Shown here piece after piece: positions 39,269 to 51,749 of a stretch of DNA of 64,000 nucleotides. The stretch's first letter is position 1, and each line of letters begins with the position of its first letter. The notes beneath the pieces are model-generated. The model was not told where the DNA came from. It saw only the letters and a program-made list of their open reading frames with translations, and made no database searches. A program made the translations under genes and the position numbers. The stretch is from Rhizopus arrhizus (lineage: Eukaryota; Mucoromycota; Mucoromycetes; Mucorales; Rhizopodaceae): contig JAKZZE010000006.1 of assembly GCA_024220505.1 (NCBI GenBank), positions 930,001-994,000 on the forward strand, written 5' to 3'.

Positions 39269-41076
39269 TAAACATGAATATCCTTTTTTTCTTTTTGGGT
39301 TTTTTTTTTTTTTTTTTTTTGCTTTGTTTTGTTTTTTGGGTTACTTGTAGATAAATTTCGGTTTCAATATAGCTACAAGTATAAACATTTCAAAGTTATG
39401 CGTACTTTGTGTCTATGCGTGTTTTCTTTTCTTTTTTTTTGTGTATACGGAATAATAGTACTTTAAAAGTGAAATAAAAGCAGTTGATAGCAAGTATTTG
39501 AGACGGATAGCCGTACTTAGCTAACAGCGGAAATATCAATTGTCTTACTGAATTTAGTTGAGAAATTAGTTTATGTCTCCTGTGTGAATGATAAAGGAAA
39601 AACTAATTGTCTCAATAAACTCAATTATTATTTTATTTAGCATCATGAAGGATAGTGTAGAGAAGTTGAAATATAAATTGTTCATAGCATTGAAAACAGT
39701 AGAATTTATGGTCTGTATAATTATAGCTGTTACGTATTGAGAGCAATGTTCAACTGGTGCTTTTCCTTCCCTTGTTTTACTAAAATCTTTTCATCTTTTA
39801 AAATTGCATTAGTTGAAAGTATATCTCTTTTTCACAGTATTCTTATTTACATGTGCATCTCAAATATTAATGAACTGCTCTATATTTATTTTATAAGCTG
39901 ATTTTTATAAACCAAAATAAATTTTGTCTTTAATTTACTGCATTTGTTACTTGCATGCTTAGACCACTATACCAAATTTTGAACAATTAGTAATAGAATA
40001 ATCATTAGCGCAGGAAAAAAGTACTTCTAATAATAAACAGTAGAATTACATCATAACAAGACGAAAGGCTTAAAGTTTGATGAAAATTTTTTGATATACA
40101 AAAGTAAAATACTATGCCTACGTTCGCTAAAAGCGGTTTAAGGAATATTTATTTTGGCAGAAACAGATAGGAATTTTATAAAAAGTATGTTACCGAGCCG
40201 ATCAAAATTGGCTCTGCAATACAATCCTGTGTGAGCATTGATAAAATAAACCTGTTCAAAAATTGCTGGTATTAACTCGACATAATCTGATGAGTACATA
40301 GGATTATATAATGAACTGCAATTATATGAATGGCTGTAAGGAAGGTTGAAAGGTTCTTGTAAGCTCTTCTAATTTTTGGTAATAAACAAGTACAAATATC
40401 GACAGCACATATTGCCAGTAATGAGCTTTAAGCTATATGCATACAAGCATATTAGTAACATTAGCTATTTTTCTTTCAACTGTTACTTCAACTTGTCAAA
40501 AGCATATTTGAGTTTGTTTCCACTGATAAAACCTAATTCGGATATTTCAAAAAAAAAAAAAAAAAAAAAAAAAAAAGCCCCAAATGTCCTGTACCAATGT
40601 ATTTTTTAATGATTACCTCACAAATCAGTACTTCTCCATCTTCTCATTGTACAACATCCTCTTCTATTATTGACTTCACTAATCTTTTTTTTTTTTTACT
40701 GTCCTGTCAAACAGACCGTTTGACAAGATGCTGTTCGCGAATCTCTATGGTCAACTGTCAATGCATAAGGTAATTCTCATGCTTTTCTTTCCTTCGACTT
40801 TTACTTCATCTGGAAAACACATTGGCATTCTATTATTAACAGCCAACTTTTTGTGGCAATAGTTGTTCTCACTAACGTTTGTTCTCAAAAAAGTCCTACT
40901 GTTTGAGGAAGAGGACTACCTTGACTCGGCGCCCCTATTTTTTTTTTTATTATTGCCATGCACCAGGTCTAGTAATTATATCACAGTTAACCATTTTTAT
41001 CATTCAACGCGGAGCAATAAATAAAAACTTTTCTTTTTTTAAAAAAAGAGCCTTGTTTATTCTTATTGTTCTTGAC
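39269..41076. other. Intergenic, no gene seen
   Basis: AT-rich with an A run of about 28 nt near 40549-40576. The open frame that runs into the Nudix gene from 40879 has no family features before the Nudix ATG at 41077. No RNA gene recognised. Confidence 0.4.
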
Positions 41077-41868
41077 ATGCCCTTGATTACAAGTCAAAAG
41101 CAACTTACACTCATTTTAACTTTGGATAGGAAAGAACGAAAAGTAAAGAAAATAACATTAAAAATGTAAAGAAGTTAATAAAAATGAAATAAAAAAGGTT
41201 CTTCTTGGTATGAAGAAGAGAGGTTTTGGAGCAGGAAAATACAATGGTAAATAGAGAACTGTTAAGGTTTGAATGATTTATCATCATAATAACAGAAGTA
41301 AAGGTTTCGGGGGTAAAGTTGAAAAAGGGGAAACAATAGAAGAAGGCGCAAAAAGAGAATTATTGGTAAAGGAAAGAAAAGTGATCTGTCGTGTGATTTG
41401 ACAAATAAAAATAGGAAGAAGCAGGGATTGAAGCTTTGGATATGAATCAAGTAGCTATTAATTTATTCACTTTTGAAAATGATCCAGTTGGATTAGAAGT
41501 TCATATTTATGTGGTTGAATCATTTAAAGGAGAACCTGTCGAGTAAGCATTAAACAAATAGCGAAAAGGATAAAATAGACTGAATTAGACTAGGACAGAA
41601 GAAATGAAGCCTGAATGGTTTGACTATGAGAACATTCCTTTTGATCAAATGTGGGCTGATGATAAATACTGGCTTCCCTTTATAATAGAACACCATCAAA
41701 ATTTCGTTGGTTATTTTCACTTTGCACAAGTAAGAAAAGAACTGTAAATACGCCCTGTTATTTATTATTTGCTATTCATAGGATCAAGCAACCATATTAA
41801 AGCAAAAAATTCAGATTGTTGATGATAAACATGTCTTGACTGAATCCGACTTGAAATACGTCATGTAG
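41077..41868 (+). CDS. NUDT1: Nudix hydrolase, MTH1/NUDT1-like
   Basis: Six short exons: 41077-41142, 41198-41246, 41304-41365, 41415-41542, 41594-41729 and 41782-41868, introns of 49-57 nt; 175 residues. The N-terminus QLTLILTLDRKERKVLLGMKK and RGFGAGKYNGFGGKV follow human MTH1. The Nudix box G-x5-E-x7-RE-x2-EE-x-G (residues 42-64) forms only after two introns are removed. Later PEWFDYENIPFDQMW also matches MTH1, where a Trp and Asp-type residues hold the oxidised purine. Expected role: hydrolysis of 8-oxo-dGTP and related nucleotides to the monophosphate, keeping them out of DNA. Substrate is inferred from the family. Confidence 0.93.
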
Positions 41869-42109
41869 ACCAATAAATTCTTGTTTGTTTATTCAAATCC
41901 TCTTGTTAAATTATTTTTTTTTTTTTTTAAAAAAAAAAAAAGGTTTATCTGGCAACGCAAAAATTATTTTTAAGTTGAAACTACATTAACTAAATAAAGT
42001 TGCAAAAATAATATTAAAGTCCCGCGTTCAGAAAAGAAAAAATACAACTGCAACTGGCATTGTTTTATTTTTCTTTCTTTTTTATTTTATAGCCAGAAAA
42101 ACAAACACT

Positions 42110-45100
42110 ATGCCTTCTTTCGACACTTATGGAGCTCAAAAAGAAAACAGCTTACCTCAACTTTTGCTACCAAAACATAAAAATACCAGCAATCACAGGC
42201 CACGGTTAGCAAACTTGACGGCACAAAAGAAAGAAAAAGAAGAGGAGAACAGAGCTATAAATATTCAACTGTCTGTTGAGCGATCCAAGCACATTCAGAA
42301 AGAAATCTCTATAATGATCCTTATAGCCATAATTCTAAACCTAGTTTATGCACCAACATGGAAAACAGTACTCTGGGTAATCGGCTTACTTTTTTGGTTT
42401 GACTGGTCCAACCGTTGGGTAATCACTTATTCTCAATACATTTGTATTTTCATGCCATTATTTACGCATGATGACGCCTGGTTGTACAAGCTTGTACCAT
42501 TGGCCAGTTGCTTTCTCTTCAACACAGCTGAACGAATATTTAATGCATCTCAGCTAGAACTTGAGCATCAGGCACAGCAACACCAATTGACAGTAAATAA
42601 AGCAATAAATGATTACAGCCATAGACGGAATATGTTTGTATCTATCGCTTCTCGAGACATTGGAGATGCATCAGCCATGATTACGGCCACCTTGGAACAG
42701 TTTTCTCCTTCCTCCATTCTATCCAACACGTATGAACTGTTAAGTGCTTGTTCCATGGCAGTACCTATCACTACTATTTCTGCTATTAATACCACAGTCA
42801 AGCAGGCTTGTCATATTGGCTCTCAGCTCAAAGTCCTTTCGGACATGTTGAGTGAACATGTCAAATCAAACAAAACGATTGAGACAACAGTTCATCATTC
42901 TTTCAATATAGGTGAGCTAGTACAAAACGTGGGTGATGCTCTGGCTGGACTATCGGCTAAGTTTGGCATCCATTTTATTATTTATCATATGGACAATGGA
43001 TTACATTACACAAACATCATTGGTGATGAGGATGCTACTAGACATGCTCTTGTTCATGTAAGGTTAATTTAAGAATTTTAAAAAAGGTAGCTAACCTCAC
43101 TTTATAGTTGCTTCGTAATCTTTTTGAAGGATGCACACCTGGCGCGTGTATTGAATTTGGTTTAAATATTGTCTCTATTACAGGATCACCTAAAGTGCGA
43201 GTCATTTTTGATATTATTCAAACAGCTTCTCCTGCTATTCCAGCAGGTATTTCCACATCTGTTCCTTTAATTCCTAATGCTAATTTTACTGAGCAACTCA
43301 TACGCTATATTGGTGGTACCTTAATTATACAAGACTCTGAAAAAAACAAAATTCGAGTGCAGGTCACTATGGATGTCTTTCCAGGAGGAAGTGGAGATCA
43401 ACGACTGATTTTGATCGAGAAACCCTCTCAAATTTTAGAAAAGCAACTGGAAAATATTCGATTCTCCAATGAACCTACCTTGAATGATTTAACTCAATTC
43501 ATATCAAACCTAAAGGGTGTGCGACTAGTACTGCATGCACCAGAAAAGAGTGTATTCGCCAAGCATTTGACAAGCTCTTTGACACATTGGAATACTGACA
43601 TTAGCCATATTCCAATCTCATCAACATATATAAGTGACGGAGAACGACTGAACATGTCACCCACCCCGCAACGTACAATGAGTAGTAGCAGCAAGGTCCC
43701 ATCACCAGTGACTGAAGAGGATCACATTCACTCCATACCGCCTGCCTTTATCCTAATAGATGATGATATTATGATTTTAGAAAATAAATTACGTGAATTT
43801 CATGATCAGCCTCCGATTCATCGTCGATCTAGAAAATCAAAGTCCAGACCAAGCGAGAACATCCTTTTCCAAGGAACAACGATTGCAATCATCTACTTCA
43901 CTTCACTTTCCAATTACAAACGGGTTCGAGATACTATTCAGTGGTTTTCAACCATGCCTTCCCCAACCTATATGCCTAGAGTGGTTGTTGTACCTAAACC
44001 AGCTGGTCCGCGTCGATTTCTGACAGCACTTCACACAGCATGGATCAATGCGGTTGTCGAACCACACTTTATCCCTATTGCCACATCCCCGTTGAGTCCA
44101 TTCGTGGCGCGAACTGCGCTTACACCTTCCCCTGGTGGTCAGACAGATTCTAGCTCAGGTTCTTTTGTGACACCCGGGGCTTTTTTCACTCCTCATGAGA
44201 GGCTTTCGCCTGGTCGTAAGATGCGGCTCCATTCACCTAATTATGTAGATGTGGATAGGGGCAACTATTTTACGCCGAGAAATACCAGCACAAACGGCAA
44301 TCATAATGCCAGTATCACTTCGCCTTTGGGGGTAGTCACTAATGCAAACGAAGCAACAACGCAAAGACGAGCAAGAGCACACAGTAATGCAAGAAAGGCA
44401 TTAATTGAGCTTACAAAGACGCCTTCACCTCAATCAGAAAATAGGATCACAGCGCCTGTAATAGAAGATAAAAGCAGCGGAGATCAGAACAAGAAAGAAG
44501 ATGGGATAAAATCAAAGGAAGATGAGATTAAACAGACGGCAAAGCCTAAAATGAATTTTAATATAAGTAATCGTAAGCGCAAGGAGAAGAATAATTCGAA
44601 ATCATCAGCCAAGACGAGTCCACCTATTACAGTGCTTATTGTGGAAGGTAGGACGCGAAAAAGGAGAATGATAATATAAAAAAAAAAAAAGCTTCTATTA
44701 AAAACCCTTCTTTTTATTATATTAGATAACATAATTAATCAAGCTATATTATCAACGTGGATGAAAAAACATGGAATAAAGTTTTCAGTTGCGTCAGATG
44801 GAAAGGAGGCTGTTGAAAAATGGAGAGGAGGAGGATTTCATTTAATCCTGGTAATGATAATAATAAAACACTTATACAAGCATGGCTAACACGTGTAATA
44901 TAGATGGACATTCAATTACCAGTAATGGATGGTATCCAAGCAACCAAAACGATCCGAGATATTGAAAAGGAAGAAAAGATTGGCGTATTACCTTCAAAAA
45001 GCATGGAGTTTCAATCACCCGTTATTATTGTTGCATTAACAGCGTCTTCACTTGAATCAGATCGGCAAGCTGCTTTAGCGGCAGGGTGCAATGATTTTCT

Positions 45101-45407
45101 TACGAAACCAGTGAGTTTAGAATGGTTGGAAAAGAAGATTATGGAGTGGGGCTGTATGCAAGCATTAATCGATTTTGAGGGATGGAAAAAGTGGAGAAGA
45201 AACAAAAAGAAAGATGAAAGAGCTAAAGAGGATGACCGATACAAAGCAGAGAAACAAATTCTGGCAGAGAGAACAAGAGTACTATTAAAGGATACCTCAA
45301 GAGCGATTATTCTGTCAGGCGTTAATAAAGTACAATCAAATCAGATAGATAGTATACTCAAACAATTAGAAGCAAGGGAGAATAATAGCAAGGATAATAA
45401 CTCGTGA
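42110..45407 (+). CDS. SSK1: Ssk1/Mcs4-type response regulator with hydrophobic N-terminal region
   Basis: Exons 42110-43057, 43108-44647, 44726-44850 and 44904-45407 give 1,038 residues. The C-terminal receiver has all key parts: LIVEDNIINQAIL, LILMDIQLPVMDG (phosphoacceptor Asp), IVALTASS and FLTKPVSLEWLEKKI, followed by GCMQALIDFEGW, a signature of fungal Ssk1. The middle (about 285-400) has a degenerate histidine-kinase-like stretch (NVGDALAGLSAKFG..GDEDATRHALVHLLRN) known in filamentous Ssk1 proteins. Residues about 64-145 are strongly hydrophobic (IMILIAIILNLVY, WVIGLLFWF, YICIFMPLF), suggesting several membrane segments. Family role: accepts phosphate from a Ypd1-type carrier and controls the Ssk2-type MAPKKK of the HOG stress pathway. 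A Ser/Pro/Thr-rich linker precedes the receiver. Confidence 0.93.
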
Positions 45408-45617
45408 CATATTCTTCAATAATAAAAACACAAAATCAAAAAAATCTAATAAAGAAAAGGGGAAAAAAGCGGAGAAAGGTTAAAGATTGAGATATTATAC
45501 GTGTAACAGAAGATTGTATACAGTTGCTTGAATTACAATAAAAAAGGAGAACAATCGCAAAGATATTTAAATCCTCTTTTGGGAGGGAAAAGTTTTTTTC
45601 TTTTTTAAAAAATTCTA

Positions 45618-46370
45618 ATGTTCAAGATAAAGCATTTAAATCAGCAAAGAGCTACCTTTAAACCAATTGAAAAAAGTATGCCCTTTGAAGATTTTCTTGG
45701 TTTAGAGAAATATCAAGAGGTTTCCGAAATGGACGGTTTATTATTAGCCCGCTTCTTGTCTACTGCAGGACCTGAAGAGCATTCAAAAGAAAGCAAAATG
45801 CAATCCAATAAAGCCACACGTATGCTGAATAAATTATGTAAAAAGTCTTCTTACGATGACATGAAGCTTGTTCACAGTTCATTGCGCGATTCGGGAGTTT
45901 ACAGTTGTACCTCAGAGAAAGAAACACTTTTATCTCTCCAAGATTTTCAATTTCCTCAACCTCCTGTAATGCCTCATCGGTCTGTACCTGTCCCCCCTGC
46001 AGATAATCGCACGACACCAGAAGGAGCAGCAGTAATATCAGCTTTTCAACAAAGTATTCTGGGTTCTCAGAAAATTGCAGAGGACAAAAAAGCTTGTCCA
46101 CATTGTCGTCAGTCCATAAAAGTACGAGTGAGAAGACCTTCTTGCCCGCCTGCTTTAGCTTCAGGACCAAAGATTGAAATTGATGCCAAGAGACTATTGA
46201 ATGTGATTGAACAACTAAAAAACCAACTTGCTGAAGAAAAAAAATGCCGAATGAAACTAGAGAGAGCAATGTATCAAATAGAACGTAGAGAGCAATTAGA
46301 AAAGGAAAAGAGCAAATGGGTGAATGACTGTATGATTTTGAACGATCGTTTGGCCTTATTGCCTAATTAA
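45618..46370 (+). CDS. Unknown protein with CPHC motif and C-terminal coiled coil
   Basis: Single exon, 250 residues. No family recognised. It has an N-terminal polar region (MPFEDFLGLEKYQEVSEMD), a Pro-rich PQPPVMPHRSVPVPP segment, a single CPHCRQSIKVRVRRPSC zinc-knuckle-like patch, and a C-terminal helix of about 60 residues (VIEQLKNQLAEEKKCRMKLE) rich in charged heptads. The composition and the clean frame argue for a real gene. It follows SSK1 on the same strand, 210 bp after its stop. An alternative start is the Met at 45678. Confidence 0.6.
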   Translation: MFKIKHLNQQRATFKPIEKSMPFEDFLGLEKYQEVSEMDGLLLARFLSTAGPEEHSKESKMQSNKATRMLNKLCKKSSYDDMKLVHSSLRDSGVYSCTSEKETLLSLQDFQFPQPPVMPHRSVPVPPADNRTTPEGAAVISAFQQSILGSQKIAEDKKACPHCRQSIKVRVRRPSCPPALASGPKIEIDAKRLLNVIEQLKNQLAEEKKCRMKLERAMYQIERREQLEKEKSKWVNDCMILNDRLALLPN

Positions 46371-47900
46371 AACAATAATAATAGTAATTTGTACATCTAA
46401 CCTTGTAAATTGTAATCTCGTTTTCTAATAATTACTTAAAAATAAATAAGCTACATAAAATGCAGTGAACCCTTTTTTTTGTGTAATTTTCATGCTGTAC
46501 TTCCTTTTTTTTATTTTTGCAAATGAATACAAAGGGTGCAGCTGCAATTAAAAAATCATTATCAGCGTGGGGCTAAAGGGACTAAAGGGGATTCTATGCT
46601 AAAGAATTAGATATCATACAGGATGTCCAAGCACAAGTAATAATGAATAATTTATTCATTCAAATTAAATAAGCTAACTAGAGGCTTAATATTATTATAT
46701 GCAATAGTATTAACAAGCATTTTGCCAAGAAATATTAATATACATATAAAAACAAAGAGAGAGAGATCATGTATAAAAAGGAGGAAGAAGGGAGTCCAGT
46801 ATGATGTATCGAATATTATATGTCATGGCACTGTAGATAGATAAACATATGAAGAAAATCCAATAAACCTTGGTCTGTAAGCAGCAAGTCATGAGGGTAC
46901 TTGATGCTTATACGCTCATTGTAAGATAAACCTCAATCAATCAAAGCAAAGAATCATTAAAAAAGCAATCAAAAATTTAATCTAACATACCATTTTGTGT
47001 TTCACAAGATGTAAAATAACATGAATAGTTAATTGAAAGCAGAGTCAATTATCCATATTATATTATTCTTATCAAATAACAGTAGCTCGTACAATTTTAC
47101 AAAATATGTTCGAGAGTCACCAAACCTTAATGCAACTTCAGAAAATTCAATATGAGATCATTACAACATTCAATTCACAGCTTTGTATGTTGTTATTCCA
47201 GGCACTTACTAGATTATTAGACTTGAAAACATTAGGAGTAGTCTCAGCCAAAAACTAAAAGTATTGATTATGGCTGATATAAGGAGAGGAAAGGAGAGAT
47301 TCAACAGTCTCACGAAATTGTCAAATATGTTCTCATGAAATTCACTGTTCTCATAAATGAATCAAACGCATTTTTGATAATTTTATGCGTTTCTTGAACG
47401 AGTTCTTTAGAGCAATAGAGTTGGGTAGTTTCAGATTTTATCTTATTCTCAAGTTTAATAGTGCAGAAATCTTTAAGACTACAAATAAGAATATCAATTT
47501 ACTGCTCGTTTTAATACGGCTGGTTTGTGTATATTTATAATCGCAAATATTTTAGGTTGATATTCAAAACGTTACTCTTCTAAACTGCTCAGATGCAACA
47601 TCTTCTGATGGTGCGGCTTCAATAGAAAAAAAAGGAAACGGTACAAATGCATACCGTGCAATATCTAGACTGTGAATTGTGATGAATTATACGTTCATCA
47701 ATGTTATGAGCATTAGGTTGTTTTAAATATAACCCTTAAAGAATATAAGTTTTATTTTAATTTATTTTGAAATAAGTTGCAATGGTTAGCACAATTTATG
47801 TGGTTACAGATTACAAAACAGCCATACCTATTCTTTCTTTTACTTTTTGTTTCAGACATGATTCAGGACCTTTCCTTGGCTAGAAAATCCGGTTGTCCCG
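46371..47900. other. Intergenic, no gene seen
   Basis: AT-rich sequence, no supported frame. It separates the host genes from the mobile-element cluster. Confidence 0.4.
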
Positions 47901-47939
47901 TTGGTGGTTGCTTAAAAAAAAAGATTACTACATTAGCTT

Positions 47940-48660
47940 ACTGTTCAAACAGTCTTCAAGTTTAGCAGCTGAATATCTACAGAATCCTTGAATATCGCTC
48001 AAAAAGATTCTGTTGCATGTATCTTCATTTCTAGAAGATCACGTCTAATCCTGCGAAAGCTCTTTTCTTTTAAGCTTACTTTTACATACTCACCAAAACT
48101 GTTCAATTGGGTTGAGCTCAGAGGAGTAAGCCGGAAGATAAACACGGCCTTAACCAAGCTGTTCTTTTTTTTTGATATCAGCTTTCTTGTGAATAGGAGC
48201 ATTGTCCATAACAATGTAATTGTTCTTAAACTGCTCATGCTGATCAAAAATATCAAAAGGTACTTGCAATGGAATTAAAATAGAGTCCAGTGACAGTTTC
48301 CACCTTTGGTATTTTCAACAGCCTGAGTACCACCTGCTACCTTTCTCTTCTTCGAAGGGACTGGCTTCCTTGGTCTTCTTTGATGTTTATTACACCATAA
48401 GGAGAGATAGTGCCCAAAATGGTTATTGTTTTGATCCTTGTCTTGGGTACATATGCAAAAGCACAGTTCCCCCATCTTTTTCTACTATGCTACAGAGTGC
48501 CTCGTGTTCATTTCTTTCTATTCGTTTATTGATACATTCGTAATTATGTTTAACCATTAGCCTTGTTTAAATATATTCCATAACAAAGAATAAGCAACGC
48601 TATTGTAATCCCTTAAGAAAATTGATAACCAAAATAAGTTACAAGTAACAGGCTTTTTTT
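47940..48660 (-). pseudogene. IS630/Tc1-type DDE transposase relic, second family
   Basis: Minus-strand frames give YVPKTRIKTITILGTISPYG, then RRPRKPVPSKKRKV, then FDIFDQHEQFKNNYIVMDNA with the second catalytic Asp, PIHKKADIKKK, and YLPAYSSELNPIEQFW with the catalytic Glu. The order and motifs are those of fungal IS630/Tc1-like transposases. It is dead: TAG TAG before KKMG, a TAA after EQLG, a TGA after QFW, and several frame changes. The N-terminal DNA-binding part is missing or unreadable. Its sequence differs from the 15-kb and 52-kb copies, so it is a separate family. Confidence 0.75.
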
Positions 48661-48718
48661 AATAGAAGAAAGACAATCATTCTTTGTACATGCTTATTAT
48701 TTCTAGTTTGAGAAGTTA

Positions 48719-49020
48719 CATCTTAATTTCTTTGTCTTGGTGCAGAATAAGGGTGACTTTTTACTATTTTGGGTTAATGACTTCAATTTGAGTCATTTCA
48801 ATATCTAACTTTTGTTTCTCTACTCATAGTGTTATTGCTGACACTATTAATCAAATTAATAATAACCAAAGTGATGTTATGACCCAAAAATACTGTCAAT
48901 TTCGATTCTATGAATAAGGGAGCAGAAACGAAATACGGAGTTGACCTAATGGAAACACAATATGATAGGTTTTCTGAGCAGCCCCGATCATTATGCATCT
49001 CAAGACAAAGAAATTATGAT
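48719..49020. mobile_element. MITE-like element with inverted ends and TA flanks
   Basis: The two ends are imperfect inverted repeats of about 34 bp sharing a perfect 16-bp core (TAATTTCTTTGTCTTG), 302 bp apart, each bordered by TA (48717-48718 and 49021-49022). TA duplication is typical of Tc1/mariner-IS630 elements. No coding capacity. It lies between a DDE relic and the Fanzor relic. Confidence 0.6.
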
Positions 49021-49240
49021 TAAGCCCCTTTAAAATAAACACACTTTAATAAAGAACATCTAAAAGCTCTATAGCTTCCGACTTATTTGATTGTCACTAA
49101 CATCAATCCTACATTCATACCTTATTAATTTGTGATAGCGTTAATTATATACATATTCAAACAGGTAAATCATGCTTGATATAAAATAATACCTGATCTC
49201 TCACATCTTTCTTATTTCATTAGTGATACTAGCCTTCATC

Positions 49241-51404
49241 ATGAATGGAAATTCTCAATCAAGTACTTCAGCTGGCACCATGGGTACTACTGGTATTCTT
49301 GTTTCTGGTGATCGTATTTTATCTGTTAAATCATCTATTGATGGTATTGGCTAGAACGAGCAGTATCGAGAGCGATTGCAGGAGTTCGTAAACATCATCC
49401 ATGCTACTACAATACATGCTTATTTTTTATCTAAATTCATATTTTTTTACGCACTTCAAGATGATGCCAGTTTTGATATCGCTTCTTACATTGACAAAGA
49501 GTTCTTTTCTGAAGTATGGTTATCCTTAGTGCATTATCGCCGTGGCCGTGTGGGTGAGGCAACAGCTCGTAGATGCACATTGATTGGTCAATACATTCAA
49601 AGATATTTCGATTGTACTTCTTATGTAAGGCCCGAGTTTACATATGCTCAACAATCATCTTCTGTGGAAGGACTGAAAATGTACACTGCTTATATCAATA
49701 ATATTGGAGCTCATTTTAGCGATCATTTTCGTCGAGCAATCAACAATTTATTGCAAATTTGCCAAAGAAAAGCTGACTGGATCAGGAAAAGACAAGAAGA
49801 AGGTGCAAACAATGAAGCAATCTCCAACAAAGTATATGAACAAATCACACTTCCGGCAAGACAACTCAAAGAAATTTTATCTTCTAGAATTACTGATCCA
49901 TCTTCTATCGAACTTCCTTCTCAAGACCCTATTTACAACCAGACTTGGCAAAGATTAACACCCATCTTGGCTTCGTATCCAGTCCGATACACATTCAAAC
50001 AGAACAATATGTATTGTGATGCCAAAGCTAACCCATGTGAGCATATGATGGCCTTCTATCAGCTTGCTTGCTTATTTGAAACTCTCAGATTACCTATTTT
50101 CAATTGTTTTCCTCTTCGCAGAACCTGGATACCTGGCTATGCAACAATAGATAGTAAAATTCTTTGTCAAATATTCTTGAACGTCGGTAGACTAATAGCA
50201 CCAATAAAATAGGCCTCTGGGCCGAGATAATTGATATGAATTCTGCAGCTTTGAAGCCACAAGAACTTGGTGTGCTTCGATTTCGTGGAGCAATCCAAAC
50301 AGATGATATGAGCGCCACAGCCCTTAAAAAAAGGCAAGATAGAAAGCATCAATATATTGGTCTTCAGAGCACTTTCGTGAACCTGAGCCTTACATAACAG
50401 ACCTTGACGCTCAACAGCATGGAGAAATTACTGGGCGCTGTGCTACTATTGAACCTGGAAGACGAGACCTTTTATACTGTGAACATGAAAATCCTACTGC
50501 TGATACACCACGCACATATAGATACACCAAGTTTTGCCAAGATAAGATGGAAAAAACAAAAAAGTATTGTCGCATCTGTGAAGCCGTTAATCCACAAAAA
50601 GTACAAAATGCTGAAGATACTTTTGTAAATTCTCGATCTTTGGATCTACAAGTTTTTGAAGAATACCTTAGAAATCGTGCAATGGTTACTGAACTGTTGC
50701 AAAGACATTATACTGAAACCACAACCAACCACTTGACAATGCATCCCTTGCATCGAACGTTGAAGCTGCCCAAGTATATTAGAGGAAGGCAGAAAGCTAA
50801 CGAGGACATGGTCACCAAATTGAAAAGTAAGCTTGGAAACGATGCTATTTTCGTTATGGGTAACTATTCTGCTCCAAATACCCGATATCAAGAACCTGTG
50901 AGAGGCATCGGGTTCAGAAGGCTGCTGAAGAAGCATAGATTCTTGGCGTATTTGATTGATGAGTTTCAAACAAGTCAGTGTTGCCCTTCTTGTGAAAATC
51001 ATAGTCTGACGATCTTCAAGAGAATACCGAATCCAGGGCCATATCAAGGACGAAATAATCCTGAAGTTATTTACCATGGTTTACTTAGGTAATCAAGTAC
51101 TCTGATCAATGATTATCAAAATTGTTTGTTGACTTGCTTTTTTTTTGTCTCTTAGATGTACAAATCAAAATTGCAAAATGAGCGTGCAAAACATTTCATG
51201 TGCTGCAGAGCTTGTGAAGGTTTATGGAATCGGGATTTGGCAGTATGCCTAAATATGATTTATATTGTTCGTAACCTTTGCTTAAATGGTGAAATACCAG
51301 ACAAGTTTCAGCGTGATGGAGTTGAAAGAAGAGACCCAACTAGAAGAAGAAGAAGAAGATCTGAAGAGAATGAAGAACGACGAGTTTTACCTAGAACCTT
51401 GTGA
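49241..51404 (+). pseudogene. Fanzor (eukaryotic TnpB-like RNA-guided nuclease) pseudogene
   Basis: Frames together cover a Fanzor-type protein: RRTWIPGYATIDSKILC, STNKIGLWAEIIDMNS, VLRFRGAIQTD, CATIEPGRRDLLYC (RuvC-I region), FVMGNYSAP, PVRGIGFRRLLKKH, YLIDEFQTSQCCPSC (zinc ribbon with nearby Glu), HGLLRCTNQNC and LWNRDLAVCLNM (RuvC-III Asp, 51234). An intron at 51089-51155 is still spliceable. Lesions: TAG at codon 38 (49352), frame changes near 50190 and 50345, and another between 51157 and 51225. The RuvC-I Asp expected in DPG reads Glu (50451). Fanzors are OMEGA-guided nucleases often carried by eukaryotic transposons. This copy cannot make the full protein. Assignment is from motif order, not a search. 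Confidence 0.85.
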
Positions 51405-51749
51405 CCTTCCAACACGATTATCGCTGTGTTACCCTAGATGCACTTTGGTGAGCTTGAACTTCAATAAGTTGGTACTTTGTTTATTAACATTCAGTTGTTG
51501 CATCTTTTATCATTGAATGTAGGTTTCGAGCAATTGGTAAGCTTCATGTTATTGATATATTATTTATTTTCTACCCACTAATTTTTTTCTTTTATTGTAT
51601 GCACTCATTATTGCTATTATTCTTATTCTATCTTTTGCACCAATTTTTCTTCTATTGCTCAAAATTTTTTCCTGCTTCTACGCTAAATTTATTGTTATTT
51701 TATTTGCACGAATTTTTTTCTCAAAAGTATACCAATAGTTTTAGAATAA

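Noticed and set aside
40879..41076. Upstream in-frame extension of the Nudix protein
   Set aside because: Low-complexity, aromatic-rich and unlike the family; the ATG at 41077 gives the normal MTH1-like start.
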